Positions 22,795 through 31,568 of a stretch of 64,000 bases of DNA are shown in pieces. Numbering within the stretch: the first letter of the stretch is position 1; every line of letters starts with the position of its first letter. The DNA comes from Anaerolineaceae bacterium oral taxon 439 (GTDB lineage: Bacteria; Chloroflexota; Anaerolineae; Anaerolineales; Anaerolineaceae): contig CP017039.1 in assembly GCA_001717545.1 (NCBI GenBank), positions 744,001 to 808,000 on the forward strand, read 5' to 3'. The position numbers were made by a program, and so were the translations under genes. The notes beneath the pieces are model-generated. The model was given only the letters and a program-made list of their open reading frames with translations, was not told the origin of the DNA and ran no database searches.

Positions 22795-25593
22795 TCAATT
22801 GCCGAGAGCTTCGAGCGCGCCCCAGTTCGGGCCGCTTCGGGCTTCGGTTGTCAGCGGGATCGAAATCGATACCGCGTTTTCCATCGTCTCCTGAACGAGG
22901 CGGCGGGTGTCTTCGAGCTCCGCAGGAGGACATTCCAGCATCAGTTCGTCATGCACCTGAAGAATGAGGCGCGCTTCGAGGCGGGATCCTTTCAGCCGCT
23001 GAGCCAGGTCGATCATGGCTTTTTTCATGATATCGGCGGCGCTTCCCTGGATCGGGGCGTTAATCGCTTCGCGTTCTTCGCGGGCGCGGAGGTTCCGGTT
23101 CATTTCCGTCTTCAGGTTCGGGAAGTAACGCCGCCGCCCCATCATCGTTTCAACGAAGCCCTGTTCGGCGGCCTGCGCCTTGAGCCCTTCGAGATAGGCG
23201 TTGATCCGGGGAAACTGCGTGAAGTAGATTCTGACGAATTCGGACGCGTCCTGACGCGAGAGGTTCGTCGACCGGCTCAGCCCGAACGAGCTCATCCCGT
23301 AAATCAGCCCGAAATTGATCGCTTTGGCGTGCCGGCGCATGTCTTTCGTGACGTCGGAGAGGGGAACGCCGTAGATCGCCGCCGCCGTCGCCGCGTGAAT
23401 ATCCTGACCGGCGCGGAACGCGGCCAGCATGTTTTCGTCCTGCGACAGGTGCGCGATGATCCGGAGTTCAATCTGACTGTAATCGACGGAAAGGAGCGTC
23501 CAACCCTCCTCCGGAACGAACGCGCTTCGGACTTTTCGTCCCAATTCGGTCCGCGTCGGGATATTCTGTAAATTGGGGGAGGAGGAGGCGAGCCGTCCGG
23601 TGACAGTCCCCGTCTGGTTGAACGAGGTATGGATGCGTCCCGTGCCCGGAACGACTTCAAGCGGGAGGGCGTCGACGTACGTGCTCTTCAGCTTGGCGAT
23701 TTCGCGATTTTCGAGAATCAGCTCGATGACTTCATGCGTCCCGGTCATTTCTTCCAATACGTCGGCGGCGGTCGAATAGAGCCCGGCGGTCGTCTTTTTC
23801 GCCGCCGGCGGCGGATCCAGCTTCAGGTCCTGAAAGAGCGCGACGGAAAGCTGCTGCGTTGAGTTAATATTGAACGAATACCCGACGCAGTCGTAAATCG
23901 CGTTTTCGATTTCGATCAGGCGGGCGCTGAAGACGCGCGAGAGGTCGGAAAGCGCGCTGACGTCGACGCGGATTCCGTTCCGTTCCATTTCGACCAGCAC
24001 GGGGATCAGCGGCGTTTCAAGCGTCCTGTACAGCCCGGCGGCGTTCCGGCCGTCGAGCGCTTCGCCGAGCGACTTTTCGAGCTGGAGCGTCTGATCGGCG
24101 TCCGCCGCGGCGTACGGCGCGGCCGCCTCGATCGCAACGTCGGCCATCGAGATCTGATTTTTACCCTTTCCGATCAGCGCTTCGATCGGCGTCATTTCCG
24201 AATCGAGAATGACGCGCGCCATCGCTTTCAATCCTAACGAGGTTGATCCGGGATCGAGGACCCATCCGGCGATCATCGTATCGAACAGCTCACCGGCGAC
24301 GGTGAAGCCATGGTTTTTCAGGACGATCAGGTCATATTTGATATTGTGGCCGACCTTGCGGATCGACGGATTGGCGAGAATCGGGTTGAGGACTTCGCTG
24401 ACCCGTTGGATCGACAGCTGCGGATCGGGGCTGTGATGCCCGACCGGGATATAGTATCCGACGTTGGGCTCGACTGAAAAGGAAAGTCCGACCAGCTCCG
24501 CCGCCATGGCGTTCTTCGCCGTCGTTTCGCTGTCGAGCCCGATCGTTTCCGCTTTGGAAAGGCGGCCGGCGAGTTCGGCTAATTTTTCTTCGTCGTCGAC
24601 GACGATCGTCCGCGTGGCGCAATGTTCCAGTTTCGCGCCGTTCCCCTCAGGCGTAGACGCGTTTTCGATTCCGAAGAGCCCGAGCTGGCCGTCGGGCTGC
24701 GGCTGGAAATCGCCGGCGACGGCTTTCAACCGCGGGATCAGCGTCCGGAATTCCATCATGCGGAAGAATTTATCGGCGGCTGGATAGGCGGCCCGGGTCA
24801 CGTCGGCGGCGTTGAAGTCGATAACGACGTTGAGGTCGGTTTTAATCTGCGCCAGTTCGCGGCTCAGCGTCGCACTCGCGCGGTTTTCTTCGAGTTTTTT
24901 ACGCGCCGCGCCTTTTATTTCTTCGAGGTTTGCGTAAACGCCGTCGAGCGTTTCGAAGCGGTCGAGGAGGGCGACGGCGGTTTTCGGTCCGATCCCGGGG
25001 ACGCCGGCGTAATTATCCGAGGGATCGCCGACGAGCGCTTTGTAGTCGACGACCTGATCCGGACGAACGCCGAGATAGGCTTTGACGTCCGCCGGCCGGT
25101 ACGCCTTCAGCTCGGTCAGCTTTCCGCCGGAAAGGTCGACGGTAATCCGATCGGAAACGAGCTGGAGGAGGTCGCGGTCGCCGGTAATGATCTTGACGTC
25201 GATCCCACTTTCGGCGGCCTCAAACGCTGCCGAGCCGAGGAGATCGTCGGCTTCGAAGCCCTCGCGTTCGAGCCGCGGGAAGCCGAAAACGTCGACAAGC
25301 TCGCGCATCCGGTCGACCTGCGGGCGCATGTCGTCGGGCATTTTGGCGCGCGTGCCTTTATATTCGGGATGCAGCTCGTTTCGGAAGGTTTTCCCTACGT
25401 CAAACGCGACCGCTAAATAGTCCGGCTGGTCCCGTTCCAATACGCGGAGCAGGATGCTCGCGAAACCGTAGGTCCCGGCGGTCGGTTCGCCGAACGACGT
25501 TGTCCAACGAGAATTGCCGCCGCCGGCGGTCAGGGCAAAATAGGCGCGGTACGCTAACGCGTGTCCGTCGAGTAAGACCAGACGCTTCGTCAT
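22795..25593 (-). CDS. polA: DNA polymerase I
   Basis: A full-length 932-residue polymerase with three domains. The 5' nuclease (about 1-290) has FDVGKTFRNELHPEYKGTR, EADDLLGS, ITGDRDLLQLV and GDPSDNYAGVPGIGPKTA. The 3'-5' exonuclease (about 330-510) keeps its acidic residues in LDSETT, GHNIKYDL and AAADADQT, so proofreading is probably active. The polymerase domain has SVDYSQIELRI, the O-helix RRHAKAINFGLIYGMSSFG and VHDELMLE. It removes RNA primers and fills repair gaps. It begins three bases after the gmd stop, with a weak ribosome binding site, suggesting translational coupling to gmd. Confidence 0.97.
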   Translation of the reverse strand: MTKRLVLLDGHALAYRAYFALTAGGGNSRWTTSFGEPTAGTYGFASILLRVLERDQPDYLAVAFDVGKTFRNELHPEYKGTRAKMPDDMRPQVDRMRELVDVFGFPRLEREGFEADDLLGSAAFEAAESGIDVKIITGDRDLLQLVSDRITVDLSGGKLTELKAYRPADVKAYLGVRPDQVVDYKALVGDPSDNYAGVPGIGPKTAVALLDRFETLDGVYANLEEIKGAARKKLEENRASATLSRELAQIKTDLNVVIDFNAADVTRAAYPAADKFFRMMEFRTLIPRLKAVAGDFQPQPDGQLGLFGIENASTPEGNGAKLEHCATRTIVVDDEEKLAELAGRLSKAETIGLDSETTAKNAMAAELVGLSFSVEPNVGYYIPVGHHSPDPQLSIQRVSEVLNPILANPSIRKVGHNIKYDLIVLKNHGFTVAGELFDTMIAGWVLDPGSTSLGLKAMARVILDSEMTPIEALIGKGKNQISMADVAIEAAAPYAAADADQTLQLEKSLGEALDGRNAAGLYRTLETPLIPVLVEMERNGIRVDVSALSDLSRVFSARLIEIENAIYDCVGYSFNINSTQQLSVALFQDLKLDPPPAAKKTTAGLYSTAADVLEEMTGTHEVIELILENREIAKLKSTYVDALPLEVVPGTGRIHTSFNQTGTVTGRLASSSPNLQNIPTRTELGRKVRSAFVPEEGWTLLSVDYSQIELRIIAHLSQDENMLAAFRAGQDIHAATAAAIYGVPLSDVTKDMRRHAKAINFGLIYGMSSFGLSRSTNLSRQDASEFVRIYFTQFPRINAYLEGLKAQAAEQGFVETMMGRRRYFPNLKTEMNRNLRAREEREAINAPIQGSAADIMKKAMIDLAQRLKGSRLEARLILQVHDELMLECPPAELEDTRRLVQETMENAVSISIPLTTEARSGPNWGALEALGN

Positions 25594-25596
25594 CGG

Positions 25597-26667
25597 TCAG
25601 CGTTCCATGCTGATTGTCTGGTCTTCCCACCGGTGCCAGGTTGAAAACTTTTCCAGGATCACTTTTCGTCCTTCGCCGGGATAATCGAGCCCCATCGCGG
25701 CGAGATCGGCGTCGACCATGATCCGAACGAGGTCGTGGAACTTGATTTTCGGTTCCCAGTTCAGGACCTTTTTCGCTTTCGCCGGATCGGCCAGCAGGTA
25801 ATCGACCTCGGTCGGGCGGAAATAACGGCTGTCGATTTTGACGTAATCCTGCCAGTCGAGGTCCATGTAGCCGAAAGCTTCCTGAAGGAATTCGCGGATC
25901 GTGTGCGATTCGCCGGTTCCCAGGACGAAGTCGTCGGGATGTTCCTGCTGAAGGATCAGGTGCATCGCTTCAACGTATTCCGGCGCGTAGCCCCAGTCGC
26001 GTTTCGAATCGAGGTTGCCGAGGTAGAGCGTGCGTTGGAGCCCGGCGACGATCATCGCCAGCGCGCGGGTAATTTTCCGCGTCACGAACGTTTCGCCGCG
26101 CCGCGGGCTTTCATGGTTGAAAAGGATGCCGTTGGTCGCGAACATGTTGTAACCGTCGCGGTAGTTTCGCGTGATCCAGTAGGCGTAAAGCTTGGCGGCG
26201 GCGTAGGGGCTCTGAGGCTCGAAGGGGGTCAATTCGCTTTGCGGCGGTTTCGCCGAACCGAAGAGCTCGCTGGTCGACGCCTGATAGAAGCGGGCGCGCG
26301 AATTCGTTTTACGCATGGCCTCTAAGATCCGGATGGTCCCGAGGCCGGTCGTGTCGCCGGTATATTCCGGGATGTCGAAGCTGACGCGAACCTGCGACTG
26401 GGCGGCCAAATGGTAGATTTCGTCGGGCTGGACCGAGTAGATAATATTATGAAGCGCTTCGCTGGTAGCGATATCGCCGAAATGCAAAAAGAAGGGGATC
26501 GGCGCGACCGGATCCTGCGACAGGTTATATAAATGATCGATGCGGCGCGTGTTGAACGAGCTGGCGCGGCGAACGATGCCATGGACCTCGTAGCCCTTCG
26601 CGATCAGGAGTTCGGATAAATACGAGCCGTCCTGGCCGGTGATTCCGGTGATTAACGCTTTTTTCAT
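25597..26667 (-). CDS. gmd: GDP-mannose 4,6-dehydratase
   Basis: Converts GDP-mannose to GDP-4-keto-6-deoxymannose, the precursor of GDP-fucose, GDP-rhamnose and related sugars for surface glycans. The 356-residue SDR protein has the NADP motif [16 protein letters not shown], the family [15 protein letters not shown], the Thr/Ser-Glu active site STSELFG and the catalytic YxxxK in [10 protein letters not shown], and [17 protein letters not shown] start it at ATG 26667 (AAGGAGACCAAACCTT upstream); the frame is open further up without support. No GDP-fucose synthase is adjacent; the polysaccharide genes lie 22 kb away. A TGATACAAT extended -10 element is 70 bases upstream. Confidence 0.96.
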   Translation of the reverse strand: MKKALITGITGQDGSYLSELLIAKGYEVHGIVRRASSFNTRRIDHLYNLSQDPVAPIPFFLHFGDIATSEALHNIIYSVQPDEIYHLAAQSQVRVSFDIPEYTGDTTGLGTIRILEAMRKTNSRARFYQASTSELFGSAKPPQSELTPFEPQSPYAAAKLYAYWITRNYRDGYNMFATNGILFNHESPRRGETFVTRKITRALAMIVAGLQRTLYLGNLDSKRDWGYAPEYVEAMHLILQQEHPDDFVLGTGESHTIREFLQEAFGYMDLDWQDYVKIDSRYFRPTEVDYLLADPAKAKKVLNWEPKIKFHDLVRIMVDADLAAMGLDYPGEGRKVILEKFSTWHRWEDQTISMER

Positions 26668-26735
26668 AAGGTTTGGTCTCCTTGCCGTCGAAATCCGCGG
26701 CGTTTTTTTACGTGTTCCTCTCTCAGCTGATTCGA

Positions 26736-26744
26736 ATTGTATCA
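26736..26744 (-). promoter_or_regulatory. Extended -10 promoter element for gmd
   Basis: On the minus strand TGATACAAT, with the TG of an extended -10 element. No clear -35 hexamer. It would give a leader of about 60 bases for gmd. Confidence 0.5.
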
Positions 26745-26857
26745 TAAGCGCGGCCGGCGTTCCTCGCCGGAATCGCGCCTTAAAAACGGCGAAGCGCCGA
26801 CGCGCCGCGTTAACGATTTGTAAGAACCTCTGGAGAGGCGGTTTTCCCCCGAACTTT

Positions 26858-26866
26858 TGATATAAT
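26858..26866 (+). promoter_or_regulatory. Extended -10 promoter element upstream of the FmdB-type gene
   Basis: TGATATAAT, a perfect extended -10 element without an obvious -35. The predicted leader is about 85 bases and holds a small hairpin ATCGGG-CCCT-CCCGAT (26881-26896) flanked by A and T tracts, which may modulate transcription. Confidence 0.55.
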
Positions 26867-26955
26867 TATATCGATTAAAAATCGGGCCCTCCCGATCTTT
26901 TAAAGTATGAAGGTCCGCAAGGGCAATGGGAAGGGCTGCAATTTAAGGATTTTAT

Positions 26956-27282
26956 ATGCCGGTATATCAGTATCATTGTGAAAACTGCGGATACGCGTTC
27001 GATCAATTTCAGCATTTTACGGACGACGCTTTAACGGTCTGCCCGAATTGTCATCAGGAAAGACTGCGCAAGGTTTACAGTACGGTCGGGATCGTTTTTA
27101 AGGGGAAGGGCTTTTACGCCACGGATCATCGCTCTCCTTCTGGCCAGATTAAATCGCATGATCATGCGTCGCCGGACGCGGTCGAGGCGAAAGCCGGAGC
27201 GTCCGCGAGCGAAGCTCCGAAGACTGAAACGAAAGCCGCCGAGCCGGCCAGATCGTCGGAAGCGACCGCTTCAGCGGCATAG
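26956..27282 (+). CDS. FmdB-type zinc ribbon protein
   Basis: A 108-residue protein of the FmdB/putative regulatory zinc ribbon family. It starts MPVYQYHCENCGYAFDQFQ and has the second Cys pair in VCPNCH, followed by LRKVYSTVGIVFKGKGFYATDHR, the family's usual end. The C-terminal 45 residues form an Ala/Glu/Lys-rich disordered tail. Despite the name, related to a formamidase regulator, the function of most members is unknown. It is probably co-transcribed with the 55-residue membrane protein that follows 24 bases downstream. Confidence 0.85.
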   Translation: MPVYQYHCENCGYAFDQFQHFTDDALTVCPNCHQERLRKVYSTVGIVFKGKGFYATDHRSPSGQIKSHDHASPDAVEAKAGASASEAPKTETKAAEPARSSEATASAA

Positions 27283-27306
27283 AATACGGAGAAGGGAGAG
27301 AGAATC

Positions 27307-27474
27307 ATGGCTCAGTCAAAAAAAACGCAATCCATCAGCAGGGATGACGCCGCCAGCCGGCAGGCGCAGAACCAGAAGAAAAAGACGCGCCGGACGTTGA
27401 GTATTTTGGGTACGGTTATCGCCGTCATCCTGATCGTCAGCATGGTTTTATCGATGGTCCGGTTCGGCGGGTAG
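27307..27474 (+). CDS. Small single-pass membrane protein (55 residues)
   Basis: The open frame encodes a basic N-terminal half rich in Gln, Lys and Arg (MAQSKKTQS, QNQKKKTRRT) and one membrane segment LSILGTVIAVILIVSMVLSMV ending in RFGG. The ATG at 27307 has a strong purine-rich site (GGAGAAGGGAGAGAGAATC). It lies 24 bases after the zinc-ribbon gene and directly before a strong terminator, which argues that it is real. The positive-inside rule places the N-terminus in the cytoplasm. Function unknown. Confidence 0.7.
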   Translation: MAQSKKTQSISRDDAASRQAQNQKKKTRRTLSILGTVIAVILIVSMVLSMVRFGG

Positions 27475-27499
27475 GGCGGCCGTTCCAAGGAACAGAAGC

Positions 27500-27555
27500 G
27501 CAACGCCCCATCTGACGACAGTGGGGCGTTGCAGTTCTGTTTAAAGTCTTTTTTT
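27500..27555 (+). terminator. Intrinsic terminator after the FmdB operon
   Basis: Perfect 10-base stem GCAACGCCCC (27500-27509) / GGGGCGTTGC (27523-27532), followed by a T-rich stretch ending in TTTTTTT. It lies between convergent genes and may also help stop the alpha-galactosidase transcript. Confidence 0.85.
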
Positions 27556-29836
27556 AATCAACCGCGGCCAGCTCGATCAGGAGCGAGGTAAAGTCGCAGC
27601 CCTGGACGACGAAAAGCATTCGATTCAGCGCGACGCCGGCGTACATCAGCTCGTCGCCGCCGGCCTCGAAGCTTTCGTTCAGCTGCGCCAGCATGAGGTT
27701 CAGGTTCGGAATCCGCGCGATCAGGTAGCGCGGATCGACGTCGACGCGGAGCTTTACCCGGTATTTCCGCTCCGGGTCCAGCCCGGCGAGCTTAAAGCGG
27801 AGCCAGCCGAGATTCGCGAAATTCAGGCATTGATAATATCCGGCGATCGCGCGTTTCCAGTCTTTTCCGACGACGATCCAGCCGGCGTCGTTCCCTTCGA
27901 ACGGACTCAGGAGCCGGTAGAAATCGCCGCCATGGAGAAGCTCGCGGTTCGCTTTCATGAAGCGGACCTGATCTTTAACGCGTTCGAATTCCTCGGGCGT
28001 GAGGTGATTCAGGTCCAGCTCATACCCGAACGTTCCGAAGCAGGCGACGTTCGCGCGCGTTGAGAGCGGGACAATGCGTCCGGTCTGCTGATTCGGGACG
28101 GCGGAAACGTGCGCGCCGATCGAGCTCAGCGGGTAGCCGTAGCTCGTGCCGTACTGGATCCGCTGGCGTTCGTAGCCGTCGGTGTTATCGCTGCCCCAGG
28201 TCTGCGGCGCGAAGTAAGTCATTCCCAGGTCGAAGCGGGCCCCGCCGCTCGAACAGGATTCGAAGAGAATTTCCGGGAACTCGGTCGTCAGCCGCGTATA
28301 CAGGTCGTAGATGCCCAGGATATTTTTATGGAAGACCTTTCCCTGATCCTCCGGCGCGGTCTGATTCGAGTAGCATTCGGTGATATAGCGGTTCGAATCC
28401 CATTTGATATAGGAAATTTTTGATTCGCGCAGGATCGCGGCCAGCTGCGCATGGATCGCATCGACGACTTCTTTCCGCGAAAAATCGAGGACGTATTGGA
28501 AACGGCTGGGAGAGCGAAAGCGGTTGGGCGCGCCGAGAACCCAGTCCGGATGGGCGCGGTAGAGATCGCTGTCCGGATTGACCATTTCCGGTTCGATCCA
28601 TAACCCGAACTTCAGCCCCATCGCTTCGATCTTTTCCGATAGGCCCTTGATCCCGGACGGGAGTTTCTTCGTATTGGCGACCCAGTCGCCCAGCCCGGCA
28701 TGTTCGTCGTTCCGGGCGCCGAACCAGCCGTCGTCAAGGACGAAGAGTTCGATTCCGGCTTCTTTCGCTTTCTCCGCGATTTTCAGGATCCGTTCCTCGT
28801 CGAAGTCCATTTCGGTCGCTTCCCAGTTGTTCAGCAGGATCGGCCGCGGCCGGTCGCGCCAGACGCCCCGGACGATTCGCGTCCGGATCAGGTCGTGGAA
28901 CGCCTGGCTCAGTCCGTTCAACCCGGCGCAGCTGAACGCGATCAGCGCTTCCGGCGTCTGGAACGATTCGCCGGGCTGGAGCCGCCAGTCAAAATTATCC
29001 GGGTGGATCCCGAGTAAGACGCGCGTCGTTCCGTCAGTGGCGCATTCAACCTGACCCAGATGGCTGCCGCTGTAGACGATATTGAACCCGAGCGCTTCGC
29101 CGAGATGCTCGGTTGTTTCCGGGCGTTTCAGGATAAAGAACGGGTTCATTTCGGCGCTGCTGGACCCGCGCATGCTGTAATTCGCCTGGATCCCGTGTTC
29201 GAGCCGGCGCGTCCGGACGCTGCGTTCGCGCGCCCAGGCGCCGGTAAACGTCAGCATCTCATAATTCATGTCGGGAAGATCGAGGGCCATCGATAACGCC
29301 CGGGTCAGCGTCACCGCTTCCGCGCCGCCGTCCAGCTCGAATTCAGCGTTCCGCGCCAGGATCGGCAGCTCGGCGTAAATCGAATAGGATAACTTCAGCG
29401 TCAATCCGGTTACCTCATCGTCGAGGTTTAAAATCAGCGTTTCTCCTTCGCCGTCGCTCTCCATTGTCGCGGCGGGAAGCGGCGCGAGGCTCGGTTTCCC
29501 TTTCAGGATTTTGTAAGAACTGAATTTGAACGCGCTGATCCGGCTGCCGTTCTGCTGTTCGACTTCGAACGCGGGCGAACGGAAATCGGTCGTTCCGTAC
29601 GATGGATATTCCTGCCGGGTCTGGTTCAGGCAGAGGCGCGACGGTTCGGGCGCGTTAAACGCCGTCATTCCGCGGATCGCCTCTTCATGAAGATGGGCGA
29701 ACGAGGGACGGTCCTGGATCGCTTTCCCGAAATACAGGTTTTCGATCTGACCGTTTTCCATAACGGTCAGGATATAGCTGAAGAACCGGCTGCGGAGATG
29801 GAAGGTTCTGGCGTCGGGAGATACGTTGATGAGCAT
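27554..29836 (-). CDS. Alpha-galactosidase, glycoside hydrolase family 36
   Basis: A 760-residue cytoplasmic enzyme (no signal peptide) that removes terminal alpha-galactose from oligosaccharides such as raffinose or melibiose. The N-terminal beta-sandwich carries GAWARERSVRTRRLEHG; the barrel has NNWEATEMDF, LDDGWFGARNDEHAGLGDW, GLWIEPEMVNPDSDLYR, the nucleophile Asp in YIKWDSNR near residue 478 and the acid/base Asp in WGSDNTDG near 550. Length and motifs match the tetrameric GH36 enzymes of Firmicutes. ATG 29836 has AGGAGG nine bases upstream. It stands alone, with no transporter adjacent, and has its own promoter region with repeated sites. Confidence 0.94.
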   Translation of the reverse strand: MLINVSPDARTFHLRSRFFSYILTVMENGQIENLYFGKAIQDRPSFAHLHEEAIRGMTAFNAPEPSRLCLNQTRQEYPSYGTTDFRSPAFEVEQQNGSRISAFKFSSYKILKGKPSLAPLPAATMESDGEGETLILNLDDEVTGLTLKLSYSIYAELPILARNAEFELDGGAEAVTLTRALSMALDLPDMNYEMLTFTGAWARERSVRTRRLEHGIQANYSMRGSSSAEMNPFFILKRPETTEHLGEALGFNIVYSGSHLGQVECATDGTTRVLLGIHPDNFDWRLQPGESFQTPEALIAFSCAGLNGLSQAFHDLIRTRIVRGVWRDRPRPILLNNWEATEMDFDEERILKIAEKAKEAGIELFVLDDGWFGARNDEHAGLGDWVANTKKLPSGIKGLSEKIEAMGLKFGLWIEPEMVNPDSDLYRAHPDWVLGAPNRFRSPSRFQYVLDFSRKEVVDAIHAQLAAILRESKISYIKWDSNRYITECYSNQTAPEDQGKVFHKNILGIYDLYTRLTTEFPEILFESCSSGGARFDLGMTYFAPQTWGSDNTDGYERQRIQYGTSYGYPLSSIGAHVSAVPNQQTGRIVPLSTRANVACFGTFGYELDLNHLTPEEFERVKDQVRFMKANRELLHGGDFYRLLSPFEGNDAGWIVVGKDWKRAIAGYYQCLNFANLGWLRFKLAGLDPERKYRVKLRVDVDPRYLIARIPNLNLMLAQLNESFEAGGDELMYAGVALNRMLFVVQGCDFTSLLIELAAVD

Positions 29837-29862
29837 GGGTGGGGTCCTCCTTTAATTCTTTA

Positions 29863-29936
29863 TCACGAGGCGAACGGTTTAGGACGGAAATAATACGTTT
29901 ATTGTACCATTCACGAGGCGTCAATGGACGATTGAC
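29863..29936 (-). promoter_or_regulatory. Alpha-galactosidase promoter with candidate operators
   Basis: On the minus strand an extended -10 element TGGTACAAT (29909-29901). An inverted repeat GTCAAT-N5-ATTGAC (29920-29936) covers the -35 area, and a 10-base direct repeat TCACGAGGCG occurs at 29863-29872 and 29911-29920, on either side of the expected start. This layout suggests repression by a sugar-responsive regulator that is not encoded nearby. Confidence 0.5.
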
Positions 29937-30064
29937 GAAGTTCAGGCTATGCCCTGCGACTGTGCGTCCCCGATTTTTTGCGGTGGGTTTCCCTGATTTA
30001 AGAGGATTCAACCGCCGCGGGCTTTACAGGATGAAACAATTCTATGAGCTATAATAAGAATAAT

Positions 30065-30089
30065 GAAAAAGTGTCGTCACTGGCGACAC
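30065..30089 (-). terminator. Intrinsic terminator of the biotin operon
   Basis: On the minus strand GTGTCG-N7-CGACAC followed by TTTTTC, about 80 bases after the bioA stop. Confidence 0.7.
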
Positions 30090-30169
30090 AATTGAGATGG
30101 GCAAACCACCTCAAGATTATGTCTGCATGCAAGATATTCGCACGCAGCGTCTTGACGGGCTGGGCCGGT

Positions 30170-31528
30170 TCAGCGTCCTAAATTTTCCCGGATCGCCATT
30201 GCGCAGATTTCAACCGCTTCCGTCAGCTCCGATTCTTCGATAATCAACGGCGGGTTGAAGTACAGGACGTTCCCCAGCGGCCGGAGGAGCAGCCCGTTTT
30301 CCAGCGCGGTTTGATAAATCTGGTATCCGACGCGTTCTTCCGCAGGGAACCCTTCCTTCGTCTCCCGATCCTGAACCAGCTCCAACGCGTGGACGAGGCC
30401 GAGATGGCGGATTTCGCCGATATTCGGATGATCGGAGAAGGTATCGTTCATCAGTTCGGTCAGGAAGCGGGCGCGCCGGGCGGCGTTCTCGAGGATCGGT
30501 TCTTCGCGGAAGATGGACTGCACGGCGAGGGCGGCGGAACAGCCGAGCGGGTTGCCGCTGTAGGTATGGCTGTGCATGAAGGCTTTCCCTTCGTTATAAT
30601 CGGCGTAGAACGCGTTATAAATTTCGTCGGTCGTAATCGTGATCGCCATGGGCATATAGCCGCCGGTCAGTCCTTTCGAAACGCACAGGATATCGGGACT
30701 TACGCCGGCATGGTCAAACGCGAACATCTTCCCGGTTCGGCCGAATCCGGTCGCGATTTCGTCGGCGATCAGGAGGACGCCGTACCGGTCGCAGAGCGCG
30801 CGCAGCTTCGTCAGGAACTGCGCCGGATAGATGCGCATGCCGGCGCTGCCCTGCAGCAGCGGTTCGACGATGATCGCGGCGGTCTCGTGCGCATGTTCCG
30901 CGAAGGCGGCTTCCGCTCCGGCGAAGCATTCCGTTTCGCAGCTTTCGCGCGTTTTCCCATAGCGGCAGCGGTAGCAGTCCGGCGCTTCGACCTGGATCGT
31001 ATCCATCAGCATCGGCTGATAAATCTTCGCGTACAGGTCCATCGCGCCGACGGACAGCGCGCCGATCGTTTCGCCATGATATCCCTCCTCGAGGCACATG
31101 AACCGGGTTCGTTCGGGACGTCCGGTCTGGTACATGTACTGGAAGCTCATTTTCAGCGCGCATTCGACCGAGGCGGACCCGTTGTCGGAAAAATTGAACT
31201 TCGTCAGTCCGGACGGAATGATCTCCAGGAGCTCTTCGCAGAGGCGGATGACCGGTTCATGGGTGAAGTTGGCGAAGATGACGTGTTCGAGCTGGTTCAG
31301 CTGGCGCTGGATCGATGCGTTAATTCTGGGGTGGCAGTGTCCCAGCAGGTTGCACCACCAGGAGCTGACGATATCGATATAGGAACGGCCTTCGCTGTCG
31401 TAGAGGCGGACGCCTTCGCCGCGGTCGATGACGATCGGTTTCAGCAATTCATAATCTTTCATCTGCGAACAGGGGTGCCAGATCATGGAAAGGTCTTTTT
31501 GAACGAGCTCTGTGGTACGTGGGTTCAT
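30170..31528 (-). CDS. bioA: Adenosylmethionine--8-amino-7-oxononanoate transaminase
   Basis: Makes 7,8-diaminopelargonate from 7-keto-8-aminopelargonate with S-adenosylmethionine as amino donor. The 452-residue class III aminotransferase has the BioA-specific WHPCSQMKDYE start, the SSWWCNLLGHCHPRI motif, EEGYHGETIGALSVG, IADEIATGFGRTG and the PLP lysine in CVSKGLTGGYMPM. A cysteine-rich stretch (CYRCRYGKTRESCETEC, about residues 193-210) is shared with BioA of several anaerobes. It is the last gene of the operon, 40 bases after bioD, and ends before a terminator. Confidence 0.95.
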   Translation of the reverse strand: MNPRTTELVQKDLSMIWHPCSQMKDYELLKPIVIDRGEGVRLYDSEGRSYIDIVSSWWCNLLGHCHPRINASIQRQLNQLEHVIFANFTHEPVIRLCEELLEIIPSGLTKFNFSDNGSASVECALKMSFQYMYQTGRPERTRFMCLEEGYHGETIGALSVGAMDLYAKIYQPMLMDTIQVEAPDCYRCRYGKTRESCETECFAGAEAAFAEHAHETAAIIVEPLLQGSAGMRIYPAQFLTKLRALCDRYGVLLIADEIATGFGRTGKMFAFDHAGVSPDILCVSKGLTGGYMPMAITITTDEIYNAFYADYNEGKAFMHSHTYSGNPLGCSAALAVQSIFREEPILENAARRARFLTELMNDTFSDHPNIGEIRHLGLVHALELVQDRETKEGFPAEERVGYQIYQTALENGLLLRPLGNVLYFNPPLIIEESELTEAVEICAMAIRENLGR

Positions 31529-31568
31529 CGGTTCTCTTTTCGTTCTCAGCTTTGATACGGTATTTCGT

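Larger units (their letters stand above)
29837..30169. other. Intergenic region between the alpha-galactosidase and bioA
   Basis: 333 bases without a gene. It holds the alpha-galactosidase promoter and repeats (29863-29936) and the terminator of the biotin operon (30065-30089). A TATAAT at 30050-30055 on the plus strand has no gene to serve. The stretch 30090-30165 shows only weak secondary structure and nothing else that I can name. Confidence 0.6.

Noticed and set aside
26908-26982. 24-codon frame upstream of and overlapping the FmdB-type gene
   Set aside because: No ribosome binding site, frame conflicts with the conserved zinc ribbon start, no known leader peptide features.
30050-30055. 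TATAAT on the plus strand between the alpha-galactosidase and bioA
   Set aside because: No -35 element and no plus-strand gene downstream; it would only produce antisense to bioA.
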